From: JBCBWG01 sp036804185
GTDB taxonomy: Bacteria > Pseudomonadota > Alphaproteobacteria > Rhizobiales > Hyphomicrobiaceae
Reading direction: 5' to 3'
Length of the DNA stretch: 64,000 nt
Assembly: GCA_050330095.1 (NCBI GenBank)
Contig: JBHJOC010000007.1
Span: 3,850-67,849 of the forward strand
Shown here: piece by piece, positions 53,393 through 62,411 of the stretch
Numbering within the stretch: position 1 is the first letter of the stretch
Layout of the letters: every line of letters starts with the position of its first letter
Position numbers and translations under genes: made by a program
The notes under the pieces: generated by a model
Told to the model about the DNA's origin: nothing
The model's database searches: none
Seen by the model: the letters and a program-made list of their open reading frames with translations, nothing else

Positions 53393-54520
53393 TCAGATTC
53401 CGGCGCGGTAGCGCTTGAGGCAATCCGGGTCCGGTTCGAGGCCAAGGCCAGGCTCTGTTGGAACCATGATCTCGCCATTCACAGGCAGCGGGATGTTCGG
53501 ATCGATCCACGCCTCCGGCCACAGATAGAAGCGCTCGAACAGTCCGCATTCCGGCCGCGCAGCCATGATCTGGATCGTCGCCCAGTACCCAGCTCCAAAA
53601 TAGGGAGCATGCGGCATGATTGTTTTGCCATGAGCCAGGGCCAAATCGCAGATGCGGAGGAACTCGCTGATGCCACCAACCTTGGTCACGCTCGGCTGCG
53701 GGAACGTCAAATGCGGGATCGTGCGCGCGAACTCGACGCTTGTGCAGGCGTTCTCACCGCTTGCAATGGCAACACCGTAGCGCGCCTCGAGGTCTGCGAA
53801 CGCATCTTCCCGGTCTGGCGGGAATAATGGCTCCTCGACCCAGTAAAGATCGAGGTCCTTCATCAGTGGCAGCATGCGGTGGGTTTCGTCACTGGACCAG
53901 CCGCAATTGACATCAGTCGTGAGCCGGATCTCTGGGCCAACCGCCTCCCGGCCGGCCGTGATGGCGGCTGCCGTGATTTCATGGAGCTTGACCGTACGGT
54001 ACCCCTCTTCGACAGATTGGGCCGCGAAGTCGCGCACGGCGCCTGGGTCCGTGTAGCGCACGAGGCTTGCATAGGCTGGCAGTTTCGCTCGCTTCCCAGT
54101 GCCACGGGATGGGTCGGACGCGGCGATGATCATGTTTGCGATCGACTGGCCGCTCGTCTTGCCCGCCAAGTCCCAAAGCGCGATGTCGATTGCAGAGATT
54201 GCGAAGGTCGTGATGCCATAGCGGCCCTGCAGATGCGTTTTGCGCTGCAGATCGAGGTTCACCGCGGCAATCGCTTCAGGCGTCGGCTCGATCTCGCGCC
54301 CCACGACCAGAGGGGCAACGAGGTCCCTGATTGCTGCACATGATGCTGATGCGCAGCTGTATGCAAAGGCGTCCCCCCAGCCGATGACGCCGTCTTCTGT
54401 CTCGGCCCGCACGAGTGCAATGTCGAGGTGGGTCCACTTCGACGGCATCAGCCCGACGCCCGCACTGCCGTCGTTGAACGGAATGCGCAATGGGATCACT
54501 TCAACGGAACGGATCTTCAT
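53393..54520 (-). CDS. Mandelate racemase/muconate lactonizing enzyme family protein
   Basis: A 375-residue enolase-superfamily enzyme. An N-terminal capping domain (KIRSVEVIPLRIPF) is followed by the barrel, with a lysine in YRTVKLHEI and metal ligands in TTDVNCGWS, YWVEEPLFP and IASGENACT. The C-terminal part holds FPQPSVTKVGGISEF and MPHAPYFGAGYWAT. The family abstracts a proton next to a carboxylate, as in sugar-acid dehydratases or racemases; the substrate cannot be assigned. An enoyl-CoA hydratase gene lies upstream on the same strand. Confidence 0.9.
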   Translation of the reverse strand: MKIRSVEVIPLRIPFNDGSAGVGLMPSKWTHLDIALVRAETEDGVIGWGDAFAYSCASASCAAIRDLVAPLVVGREIEPTPEAIAAVNLDLQRKTHLQGRYGITTFAISAIDIALWDLAGKTSGQSIANMIIAASDPSRGTGKRAKLPAYASLVRYTDPGAVRDFAAQSVEEGYRTVKLHEITAAAITAGREAVGPEIRLTTDVNCGWSSDETHRMLPLMKDLDLYWVEEPLFPPDREDAFADLEARYGVAIASGENACTSVEFARTIPHLTFPQPSVTKVGGISEFLRICDLALAHGKTIMPHAPYFGAGYWATIQIMAARPECGLFERFYLWPEAWIDPNIPLPVNGEIMVPTEPGLGLEPDPDCLKRYRAGI

Positions 54521-54732
54521 GATGGCGGGTCTCCGGTCTCACGCATCACCCGAGGCCGTTCGACCGGGTGGCTGTGCGTCAGCAAAGTCGGCTGCTAGGT
54601 CGTGTGGTTGGCCGTCTGCCTGCGCACCACGTTTGCGTGTCGTTGCGTCTCGCGCAATCGTTTATGGACGTGGGGCAGCACGATCCGTCGCAACTCGCGG
54701 CCCTGGTTTGCGCGTCGGATTTCCGGTCGGGG

Positions 54733-55527
54733 TTACGGCGCTGCCTTTTTCTGCCGACGTGCCTCGAAAAACGCTGCGATCCGCGCCTGCGGTTCGCCCA
54801 TTACGTAAGCTTCGGACAGTGCATGGATCCCGGCAAGCACGCCCTCTTCGAGGCTGCCGCGCTCCCAGCGTCGCATCAGGCGCTTCTGCGAACGGATCGC
54901 TTCTGGCGCAGCGCCGACAATAGCCGAAACGGCGGCATCGACGGTGGCGTCAAGTTCCAAGGCCCCGACGCTCGCCTCGATCAGCCCCATCTCGAGGGCC
55001 TCCGGCGCCTCGAAGGTGCGGCCCGTGTAGAGCAGGTCGCACGTCCGCCCCCAGCCGATAAGGCGCGGCAGCAGCGCCGCCTCGATGACGGATGGAAGCC
55101 CCATATGAACCTCGGGCATTCCAAATGTCGATCGCGCGCTGGCGTAACGAAGATCACAGCTGACAGCGATCTCGAGCCCAGCCCCGAGGCAGAAGCCGTC
55201 GATGCGCGCAACCACTGGAACGGGACAATCGCGGATTGCAGCGCAACACCGCTGAAGGTCCGTGATGAACAGTCGCGCGCCGTCAGCGTCACAGGCGCCG
55301 AGTTCACGCAAATCCGCACCGCCGATGAACGCGCGGTCGCCAGCCCCCGTCAGCACGACGGCGCGCAGCGCTTGATCGTCCGACAGCGCTTCGAATGCCG
55401 CGCGAAGAGCGTTGATCGTCGATCGCCCGAGACAATTGAGCCGTGCCGGGTTGTCGATTGTGACCAAGGCGACCCCCGCCACGCCCTTGTGTCTCGTGGT
55501 CTTCACGTGCAGGTTAGCGTCCGTCAT
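54733..55527 (-). CDS. Enoyl-CoA hydratase/isomerase family protein
   Basis: A 264-residue crotonase. Landmarks are the adenine-binding loop AFIGGADLRELG, the oxyanion-hole region GFCLGAGLEIAVSCDLRYA, and FGMPEVHMGLPS with its glutamate. Both catalytic glutamates expected in enoyl-CoA hydratase (in GLEIA and PEVHMG) are present. It probably hydrates an unsaturated acyl-CoA. About 210 bases separate it from the MR/MLE gene downstream on the same strand; joint function is possible but unproven. Confidence 0.92.
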   Translation of the reverse strand: MTDANLHVKTTRHKGVAGVALVTIDNPARLNCLGRSTINALRAAFEALSDDQALRAVVLTGAGDRAFIGGADLRELGACDADGARLFITDLQRCCAAIRDCPVPVVARIDGFCLGAGLEIAVSCDLRYASARSTFGMPEVHMGLPSVIEAALLPRLIGWGRTCDLLYTGRTFEAPEALEMGLIEASVGALELDATVDAAVSAIVGAAPEAIRSQKRLMRRWERGSLEEGVLAGIHALSEAYVMGEPQARIAAFFEARRQKKAAP

Positions 55528-55581
55528 GCGTTCACCCCCTCGGTTTCAATCGCCACTATCGTCGGGACAGATCGCAACCAT

Positions 55582-56211
55582 ATGCCGCTGCAAAACCGCG
55601 TCACGCCAGAAGGTGAAATTATTGAGACGGCGGCACGGGGAACCTTGATGGGCAACCGGGGCGGGATGCTGCACCGGCCGGACAAGACCCTTGGACTGAA
55701 GCGCTGGATCAACAAAAGCTGGATCTCGTGCCGCCTCCAATTCAAAGGGCGCTGGCGGGAGGTCATGGGGCCCGACAGCTATACGGAGCTGTTCTTTCTG
55801 GACGAAGCGACAGCCCTCGCAGCAGGCCATCGGCCCTGCTACGAATGCAGGCGCAACGATGCCACGTGGTTTGCCGAGCTTTGGGGCAAGGCACTCGCGG
55901 AGGGCCGGCGTGCTAAAGCCAGTGAGATCGATGGCGTCCTGCACGAAGAGCGCCTGACCGCTGATGGCGCGAAGGCGACGTTTCGCTCGATCGTCGGCGA
56001 CTTGCCGACCGGCGTGATGGTGCGGTGGAACGGCGCATGCTATCTCGTTTTTGGTCGTCGTTTGATGTTGTGGTCTCCCGAACGCTATGTGCGCGCCGTC
56101 GACGTGCCGATTGATCAAGTTGTCGACGTGCTGACCCCCCGCAGCATCGTCGAGGTGATCAGGGCTGGTTACGATCCCGATATCCATGGCTCTGTCCTAG
56201 AGCTGGCTTAG
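55582..56211 (+). CDS. Conserved protein of unknown function with a CYECRR motif
   Basis: A 209-residue soluble protein. The first half is compact and rich in charged residues (GTLMGNRGGMLHRPDK, KSWISCRLQFKGRWREVMG, YTELFFLDEATALAAGHRPC), followed by CYECRR. The second half has GVLHEERLTADGAKATFRS and the strand CYLVFGRRLMLWSPERY. I recall very similar proteins annotated as hypothetical in other proteobacteria, but no function. The CxxC pair with an upstream cysteine could bind metal. The ATG at 55582 is the natural start; it is divergent from the enoyl-CoA hydratase, 54 bases apart. Confidence 0.8.
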   Translation: MPLQNRVTPEGEIIETAARGTLMGNRGGMLHRPDKTLGLKRWINKSWISCRLQFKGRWREVMGPDSYTELFFLDEATALAAGHRPCYECRRNDATWFAELWGKALAEGRRAKASEIDGVLHEERLTADGAKATFRSIVGDLPTGVMVRWNGACYLVFGRRLMLWSPERYVRAVDVPIDQVVDVLTPRSIVEVIRAGYDPDIHGSVLELA

Positions 56212-56411
56212 TGTTCTGGTTCTGACGTGTGCCTCGCGGTTGGGCCCGGTTGTGAGCAACACGAGCCTTCGGGCGCGGCGTGTTGTCAGGACCCGGGGAA
56301 CGGCGGACGAACTTTGCAGTGTCGTGCCTGCAGGCGCTGGCGTTGAGACGTCTCTGCGGGCGTCGGGGCCTTGTGTCCGCGGCCATCGCGGCGCTGGACT
56401 TGGAGTGAGCC

Positions 56412-57176
56412 ATGGCAAGAACCAGTGATACGAGTGCGAGCTTCGGTTTTCAGGCCGTGGACCCCTCGGAACGTCAAGAACGGGTGAACGAGGTCTTCTC
56501 AGCGGTCGCGGACCGCTACGATCTTATGAACGACCTGATGTCGGGTGGCCTGCATCGGCTCTGGAAGGCGGACTTCGTCACACTGCTCAATCCGCCGAAA
56601 ACAACGCGCACCTGGAACCACCTCGATGTCGCAGGCGGCACGGGGGACGTGGCGCTACAAGTGGTTCGGCGGGGCGGCTCCGGTGTTCGCTCGACGATCT
56701 GTGATATCAGTCCGCAGATGCTTGATGTTGGCCGGCGTCGCGTCGAGAAGGCCGGTCTCGCCCAACGTGTGACGCTCGTCGAGGGCAATGCCGAGGCGCT
56801 CGAATTCGACAGCGTGACGTTTGATGCCTATACCATCGCATTCGGCATCCGGAACGTCACGCACATCGACCTGGCGCTGGCGGAGGCGTTCCGCGTGCTG
56901 AGGCCGGGCGGGCGCTTTCTCTGTCTCGAGTTCTCGCAGGTCGATGTTCCGATTCTCGATCGTGTCTACGACTTTCACTCGTTCGAGGTCATTCCACGGC
57001 TTGGCGAACTCGCGGCCGGCGCGCGGCAACCGTACGAATATCTCGTCGAATCGATCCGAAAGTTTCCGAACCAGACGATGTTTGCCGAGATGATCCGCGC
57101 CGCAGGCTTCGAGCAGGTGACTTACCGAAACCTCACGGGCGGGATCGCCGCGATCCATTCGGGGTGGCGGCTTTGA
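56412..57176 (+). CDS. ubiE: Ubiquinone/menaquinone C-methyltransferase UbiE
   Basis: UbiE of 254 residues, which methylates the ring of the ubiquinone precursor using SAM. Family landmarks are VFSAVADRYDLMNDLMSGGLHR, the SAM motif LDVAGGTGDVALQV, DAYTIAFGIRNVTH, the RVLRPGGRFLCLEFS strand, and the C-terminus TGGIAAIHSGWRL. ubiB, a frequent neighbour in alphaproteobacteria, is not adjacent. ubiG lies 6 kb away on the other strand. Confidence 0.96.
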   Translation: MARTSDTSASFGFQAVDPSERQERVNEVFSAVADRYDLMNDLMSGGLHRLWKADFVTLLNPPKTTRTWNHLDVAGGTGDVALQVVRRGGSGVRSTICDISPQMLDVGRRRVEKAGLAQRVTLVEGNAEALEFDSVTFDAYTIAFGIRNVTHIDLALAEAFRVLRPGGRFLCLEFSQVDVPILDRVYDFHSFEVIPRLGELAAGARQPYEYLVESIRKFPNQTMFAEMIRAAGFEQVTYRNLTGGIAAIHSGWRL

Positions 57177-57282
57177 CCGAAACTGGCCGGATCTGCCTGG
57201 ACTTGCGCCACCGTGCACAGTCGCTGACCGTTGCTCCCTGCGGCTCTTGTCGTTAGCCCTCGTCGTCGAGGATGGGCGCGGG

Positions 57283-57813
57283 ATGAGTTCGACGAGACGA
57301 CATGAGGCAGAGCCATCGGGGTTCGCACTCCCTTACGCCAAGGGCAAGGGGACCTTTCGCGTGTACCTCGCAGCAGGGCTGGCAGTTCTGTTTGGAGCGA
57401 TCGCTCTCGAAACCGGCAACGAGATCGCTCTCGTCGTCACCGTTGGGTTCTTGCTCGCGACCTACTATTCGTACCCCTTGATCGAGCGCGAACGAGCCAG
57501 GATCGGTGCCAACGAATACGGGGTCTTTATTGAGGGGTTCGGGATCGTTGCTTGGCGCAGTATTGCAGGGATCCGTCTTGCAACGCGCTTCGTGCGCTCG
57601 ATTGCGATCACGGAGCTCGAGATCGAGCTCAATCGGCCCATTCGCAGCGCGATCCTGGCAGACTGGCGGCGCTTGCCCGTCTGGCGCCTGCTGATGCGGC
57701 TGCCGTGGCGGATGCCGGACGATCGGACGATCCTCGTCGATCTGGAACCTTTCACGGACGAGCCGGAACAGCTGCTGGCAGAGTTCGTGCGTCGCCGGTC
57801 GTATTACGGGTGA
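57283..57813 (+). CDS. Membrane protein of unknown function
   Basis: A 176-residue protein. Two hydrophobic segments (FRVYLAAGLAVLFGAIAL and ALVVTVGFLLATYYSYPL, about residues 35-75) are followed by a soluble part with IGANEYGVFIEGFGIVAWRSIAGI, which looks like the PH-like beta domain seen in small membrane proteins. The gene ends inside the 3' end of the RND pump gene on the other strand (62 bases shared). The ATG at 57283 is favoured; an upstream start is possible. Function unknown. Confidence 0.7.
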   Translation: MSSTRRHEAEPSGFALPYAKGKGTFRVYLAAGLAVLFGAIALETGNEIALVVTVGFLLATYYSYPLIERERARIGANEYGVFIEGFGIVAWRSIAGIRLATRFVRSIAITELEIELNRPIRSAILADWRRLPVWRLLMRLPWRMPDDRTILVDLEPFTDEPEQLLAEFVRRRSYYG

Positions 57814-60800
57814 GCGGCGCAGAGCGAACCTGCGGCGTGGCGTTGCGTTTTGTCGACAGCAGGCGGCCCTTTCGTGCCAGGATCGCGAAAGCGGCTGGCG
57901 TGAAATAGAACGATATCACCGTCGACAGGAGAACACCGCCAGCTATCGCCATCGCGAACGGCGGCCAGAAGCCGCCACCGCCAAGGATCAGTGGCAGGAA
58001 GCCGCCGAAGGTGGTCACGGTTGTCGACAGAATATGCCGGCTTTGGGCAATCACGAGGTCTGCGATGCGGTCGAGGTCGCCGGACAGGGCGTTTTCGTCC
58101 TCTTGCAACGCCGTCAGGATAATGATCGCTGCGTTGATCGAGACCCCGATCGAGCCGATCACGCCAATCACGGCCTGAATGCCGAACGGATATTGGAAGA
58201 GCGCCAGCGCCAGAATGCTCAAGCCGACCGACAGCACAACGACCACCAGGGAAATCGCGGTCAAACGGTAGGACCCAAACGTCAAAACGATGGTTGCGAG
58301 CGTCGCCGCAGCGATCAATCCTAGCGACGCCAGCAAGTTGGTAATCGTGTCATCGCGCGCATCGGCGTCGCCACCCACCTCGAACCGATAGCCCTCCGGC
58401 GCCACGATCCCCGCTTCGTCAATCCTCGCCATGACTTTGCGCAAGGCCTCCTCGGGCAGCACGTCGCGGTGCACGAAGCCCTGGACCGTGTTGATGCGTT
58501 CGCCATTGCGCCGGAAAATCGGGGCCTGTGACGGTTCGAGGAAAAGTTCGCCGACGGCCGTCAGCGGCAGTCCGGGAAAGCGGTCACGCCGGTCGGAGTT
58601 GGTCGAGGCACCGCTTTGGCTCAGTTGCTCTGGTGGCATGAAGTTCAAATCCGCGACCGCATCGAAGCTTGCCCGGGTGTCAGCATCGACACGCACGCGG
58701 ACGGGCAGCTCTTCACTTTTCTCGATGAGTGAGCCACCCGTAACACCTCTCAGACCTGTCTCGAGTTGGTCTGCTGCGTCTGCAAGCGTAAGGCCCGCCA
58801 GTCGCAGCCTCGCCTCATCGAGCACAATCGACAGCTTCGGACTCCCGCCGACCATTTGGGTCTGCGCTTGGAGGACGTCGGGCTCTTGGATCATGATCGC
58901 GCGCAGTGTATCGGCGAGGTCGCGCAGCGTGGCCAGATTGGGTCCAACGATGCGGATCTCGAGCGGCGCATTGACGGGCGGGCCTTGCACAAGCCCGCGC
59001 ACTGTGATGCGGGCGTCCGGAACCTCAGCGTCCAACCGTCGCTGCAGCAGCGGGATTAACTCTTCAGTGCGCTGTGGGCTCTCCGTCGTGACGAGCGCCT
59101 CAGCGAAGCTCGGCGTCTGGTCGCTGTTTGCAATCATGTTGTAATAGAAGGGCGGAGCGTTTTCGCCGATGACCCAGACGAGTTGCCTGATACCACCCTC
59201 CGCCTCGAGGATGTCGTCGATGCGGCCTGCAATCCGGGCCGTTTCGTCAATTGCGGCCCCGTCAGGAAGCTTGACCTGGATGTAAAGCTGGTCGCGGTCG
59301 ACACCTGGGAAAAATTGCGCCCTGAGTGTTGGGAACGACCCAAAGCCGATCGTCGGCAGGACCAGCGCGAACATGATCGACAGCCAAGGGTGGGCAACCG
59401 ACCACGCAACGGATCGTCTGAAAGCGCTCCCGCCGGCGGCGGCCTTCCCAAGCGTGCGCTCTCCCCGCTGATCCTCCTTGTGCGACGCCCTTGGCCGCAA
59501 CAGCCAACCTGCCAGCGCAGGTGTGAGCGTTACAGCGAGGAGCAGCGAGGAAAACAGCATGATGATCACGGCGATCGCGATCGAACCGACGAAATCGCCG
59601 GCCGGACCCGGCAGCAGGACCATCGGCGTGAATGCGAGTGCAGTCGTCACCGTTGATGCAAGCAGTGGCACAGCCAAGCGCCTGATCGCCATCGAGACGG
59701 CTTCGAGCCGCTCGAGGCCCGCCTCGAGGCGCCTGCGGATGTCGTCGGTCATGACGATCGCGGCATCGACGAGCAGCCCGAGCGCGACAATCAGCCCTGT
59801 CACTGACATCTGGTGGATGGAAATGCCGCTCGCCTGCAGGCCAAAGATCGACATCAAGGTCGCAAGCGGCAGGACGGAAGCCACAACGATGGCCGCGCGC
59901 CATCCAAGCGTGACGAACAGCACACCGACGACCAGCGCGACCCCGATCGCCATATTGACCATGACGTCGAGCAGACGAAGTTCAGTGTAGCTGCTCTGAT
60001 CGAACAACAGCTCGTGCGCGAGGCTATCGGGCAAGTCCCTTTCGAACTCTGCCAGCGCCCCGCGAACGCGCGCCGACCACGTGTGGACCTGCAGGTCGTC
60101 TTGCATGCGGGCCGCGATCAAAATCGCAGGGCGCCCGTTCACGATTGCGAGCGATTGAGCCGGCTCGCGGACCGTTCGTTCGATGCGCGCTACGTCGCCG
60201 ATCCGCACCACACGTCCGTCGTTCCCGCTGATCAGCGGAACGTCGCGGATACGATCGAGCGAACGGATTTCACCTGCAACCTCGATCAAGACCGTCTCGC
60301 GGCTGCCGGTAATGTCACCAGCCGATACTTTCGTGTCGGCGCGTGAGATCGCCTGCGCCACCGCCTGGGGGGTGAGGCCAATTTCGGTCAGCCGCATGGG
60401 CTCGACAACGACCCGCAGTTCTTCTTCGCGTGCTCCGAACAGCGTGACGAGCTTCGTCCCGGCGATCCCGCGCAGTCGATCCTGCAGAAGTTCTGCGGTC
60501 CGGCGCATCAGCGCTGGTTGTGTCGCCCGGCCCGCAGCCATGGTGATCGCAGATATCGTCGTATAGGCACCGGTCCGGTCGTTGTCGAACTGTGGTTCGG
60601 GCAAGCCGCGCGGCAGATTGCGAGCAGCATCTCGCAGAGCATCGCGGATCTCGGACCAAGTCTGTTCGATGCGTGCACTCGAGATAAACTGCGAGAGCTC
60701 GACCTGGATCACGGAGATCCCCGATCGCGACGTCGAGATGATGTTGTCGATCTCGGGGATTTGGCGCAGTTCCTGCTCGATCTTCTCGGTCACGAGCGCT

Positions 60801-60970
60801 TCGACGCGTGCGGGATCTGCACCCGGGAAGGGTGTCAAAATGGTTGCGAACAGGTTGGTGATCGTCGGGTCTTCCTGACGCCCGATCGTCGTAAAGGCCG
60901 ATAGTCCGCCGGCGACGATCATCAAAACCGCCAGCACGAACATTCGCGGGTCGCGATAGAAGACGGTCAT
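57752..60970 (-). CDS. RND efflux transporter permease subunit
   Basis: An inner-membrane pump of 1072 residues in the AcrB/hydrophobe-amphiphile superfamily. It begins YRDPRMFVLAVLMIVAGGLSAF, has two large periplasmic loops and about twelve helices. In helix 4 the canonical DD pair reads LLVDAAIVMTDD, so only the first aspartate is kept; the helix-10 lysine is replaced in IGVSINAAIIIL. The same replacements occur in a known RND subfamily, so the protein is probably active. It follows its adaptor gene by about 60 bases and is under the TetR gene beyond. Substrate unknown. Confidence 0.93.
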   Translation of the reverse strand: MTVFYRDPRMFVLAVLMIVAGGLSAFTTIGRQEDPTITNLFATILTPFPGADPARVEALVTEKIEQELRQIPEIDNIISTSRSGISVIQVELSQFISSARIEQTWSEIRDALRDAARNLPRGLPEPQFDNDRTGAYTTISAITMAAGRATQPALMRRTAELLQDRLRGIAGTKLVTLFGAREEELRVVVEPMRLTEIGLTPQAVAQAISRADTKVSAGDITGSRETVLIEVAGEIRSLDRIRDVPLISGNDGRVVRIGDVARIERTVREPAQSLAIVNGRPAILIAARMQDDLQVHTWSARVRGALAEFERDLPDSLAHELLFDQSSYTELRLLDVMVNMAIGVALVVGVLFVTLGWRAAIVVASVLPLATLMSIFGLQASGISIHQMSVTGLIVALGLLVDAAIVMTDDIRRRLEAGLERLEAVSMAIRRLAVPLLASTVTTALAFTPMVLLPGPAGDFVGSIAIAVIIMLFSSLLLAVTLTPALAGWLLRPRASHKEDQRGERTLGKAAAGGSAFRRSVAWSVAHPWLSIMFALVLPTIGFGSFPTLRAQFFPGVDRDQLYIQVKLPDGAAIDETARIAGRIDDILEAEGGIRQLVWVIGENAPPFYYNMIANSDQTPSFAEALVTTESPQRTEELIPLLQRRLDAEVPDARITVRGLVQGPPVNAPLEIRIVGPNLATLRDLADTLRAIMIQEPDVLQAQTQMVGGSPKLSIVLDEARLRLAGLTLADAADQLETGLRGVTGGSLIEKSEELPVRVRVDADTRASFDAVADLNFMPPEQLSQSGASTNSDRRDRFPGLPLTAVGELFLEPSQAPIFRRNGERINTVQGFVHRDVLPEEALRKVMARIDEAGIVAPEGYRFEVGGDADARDDTITNLLASLGLIAAATLATIVLTFGSYRLTAISLVVVVLSVGLSILALALFQYPFGIQAVIGVIGSIGVSINAAIIILTALQEDENALSGDLDRIADLVIAQSRHILSTTVTTFGGFLPLILGGGGFWPPFAMAIAGGVLLSTVISFYFTPAAFAILARKGRLLSTKRNATPQVRSAPLTRNTTGDARTLPAAVPARP

Positions 60971-61033
60971 GGATTAAGCCTTGAGGGTCGCGAGGAGGGG
61001 GTCTTGGAGGGAGCCGCGGCTATTAAGGCCGGA

Positions 61034-62233
61034 TCAGCTGCGCTGTGCGTCCACCATCGCAACGATCTGGCCTGGAATGATGCGATTGACCCCCCGTTCG
61101 ACGATCGGCGTGCCCTCAGGGATTGCGGACCTGACGAACGCGCGCCCATCACGGACGTGAAGAATCTCGACAGCATCCCGCGCGATCGTCGCCTGGCCAT
61201 TGATCGTCTTGACGGTCAGAACGGACCACAGACCTTTGGCGCCCTCCGACAAGGCCGTGAGCGGAAGCCAAGCGCCGTCATCCTCGATCAACACGCTGCG
61301 CTCGAGGCGAACGACGGCACCGAGCGGGAGAGACCCGACCTCTGTGCGATCGACCGAGAACAGTGCTGTGACGGTCCTCGAACGTGGATCGAGGTCCGGT
61401 CGAAGCGTGTCGAGCTGGGCCAGAAAAGACAACTGCGTGACGGGGCCTGCTTCTCCATCGGCCCGGAATGGTTGTAGGCTGCCGGGTTCGAGGCCTGCCG
61501 TCATGGCGGCGGGCAAGCCAGTTCGGATCACCACACGACCGTCTTCAAACAGTGTTGCCAACGGTGCGCCTGGAGACACGGTGGCCCCTTCATCGAGCAG
61601 CCGGTCGCCGATGACACCGTCGAACGGCGCAACGAGCGTCATGTGGCTTATGTCGACGCTCAGGGTATCGAGCGCTGCACGCACACGAGCGATGCCAGCC
61701 TCGATCTCTGCCACGGTGAAACGCGCCTCATCGAACCGCTGCTCCGGTGCCCAGCCGCGCTGGCGCAACGTCTCCTGCCGCCCGGCCGTTGCCCGCGCCA
61801 GATCAAGGCGGGCTTCGAGTTCCGTGATTTGGGCATTGAGTTCAGCCTGCTGTGCAGTCAGCCGGGACGTCTCGAGGCGGGCGATCACATCGCCGGCCGC
61901 CACCCGTGCCCCCTCTCGGACCATGATCTCGGCGATGCGACCGGCACGCTCGAACGCCAGCGTGGTCTCGCGGCTGGCTTCGAGTCTGCCAACGAAACGG
62001 CGCGTGATTTCATAGCTCGCCTCTCGCTTGAGACGCAGCGTTGCCACCGTGACAGGCGGGGCTGCGGTCTGGGCCTCAACCAGGTCGGCTCTGACCTTCA
62101 GCGCAACGATCCCCAGTGCGGAGAGGCCGAGGGGCACCAGACCGAGGGAAAGCACCGCGATTGCTCGTGTCATCCGAGCAAACAGCTTATGACGTGGGCT
62201 CGCCGCCTCAGCGGGTTCATCTGAATGCGGCAC
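61034..62233 (-). CDS. RND efflux periplasmic adaptor (HlyD/AcrA family)
   Basis: A membrane fusion protein of 399 residues. The N-terminal helix (IAVLSLGLVPLGLSALGIVAL) anchors it; then lipoyl-like halves flank a coiled-coil hairpin (QQAELNAQITELEARLDLARA), followed by a beta-barrel with MTLVAPFDGVIGDRLLDEG. I chose the GTG at 62233 because GGAGGGG lies six bases upstream and the leader then reads PHSDEPAEA; in-frame ATGs at 62323 and 62173 are alternatives. It links the RND pump to an outer-membrane channel encoded elsewhere. Confidence 0.9.
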   Translation of the reverse strand: MPHSDEPAEAASPRHKLFARMTRAIAVLSLGLVPLGLSALGIVALKVRADLVEAQTAAPPVTVATLRLKREASYEITRRFVGRLEASRETTLAFERAGRIAEIMVREGARVAAGDVIARLETSRLTAQQAELNAQITELEARLDLARATAGRQETLRQRGWAPEQRFDEARFTVAEIEAGIARVRAALDTLSVDISHMTLVAPFDGVIGDRLLDEGATVSPGAPLATLFEDGRVVIRTGLPAAMTAGLEPGSLQPFRADGEAGPVTQLSFLAQLDTLRPDLDPRSRTVTALFSVDRTEVGSLPLGAVVRLERSVLIEDDGAWLPLTALSEGAKGLWSVLTVKTINGQATIARDAVEILHVRDGRAFVRSAIPEGTPIVERGVNRIIPGQIVAMVDAQRS

Positions 62234-62296
62234 GGCATCCCCCTCCGGCAGAACGAGCCCAACGGCGGCGCGGGCAATGTGAATAGTCGTTACTAT

Positions 62297-62347
62297 GTTA
62301 GAGACGCTAACCTTGCAAGGCAAAAGTTAGTGCCTCTTACTTGTTAG
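62297..62347. promoter_or_regulatory. Repeated GTTAG operator-like boxes between the TetR gene and RND operon
   Basis: A perfect inverted repeat, GTTAG-AGACG-CTAAC (62297-62311), is followed by further GTTAG boxes at 62326 and 62343. The boxes lie in the shared promoter region of the RND operon and the TetR gene, the natural place for autoregulation. Binding is inference. Confidence 0.45.
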
Positions 62348-62411
62348 TGGTGCTTGGAACGCGCACGTTATCTGAGCGGATCACGGAGATTCGGCAGCGG
62401 TCGCCAACGTT

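Noticed and set aside
54568..55581. Upstream extension of the CYECRR protein opposite the enoyl-CoA hydratase
   Set aside because: The extension is antisense to a clear crotonase gene; the real protein begins at 55582.
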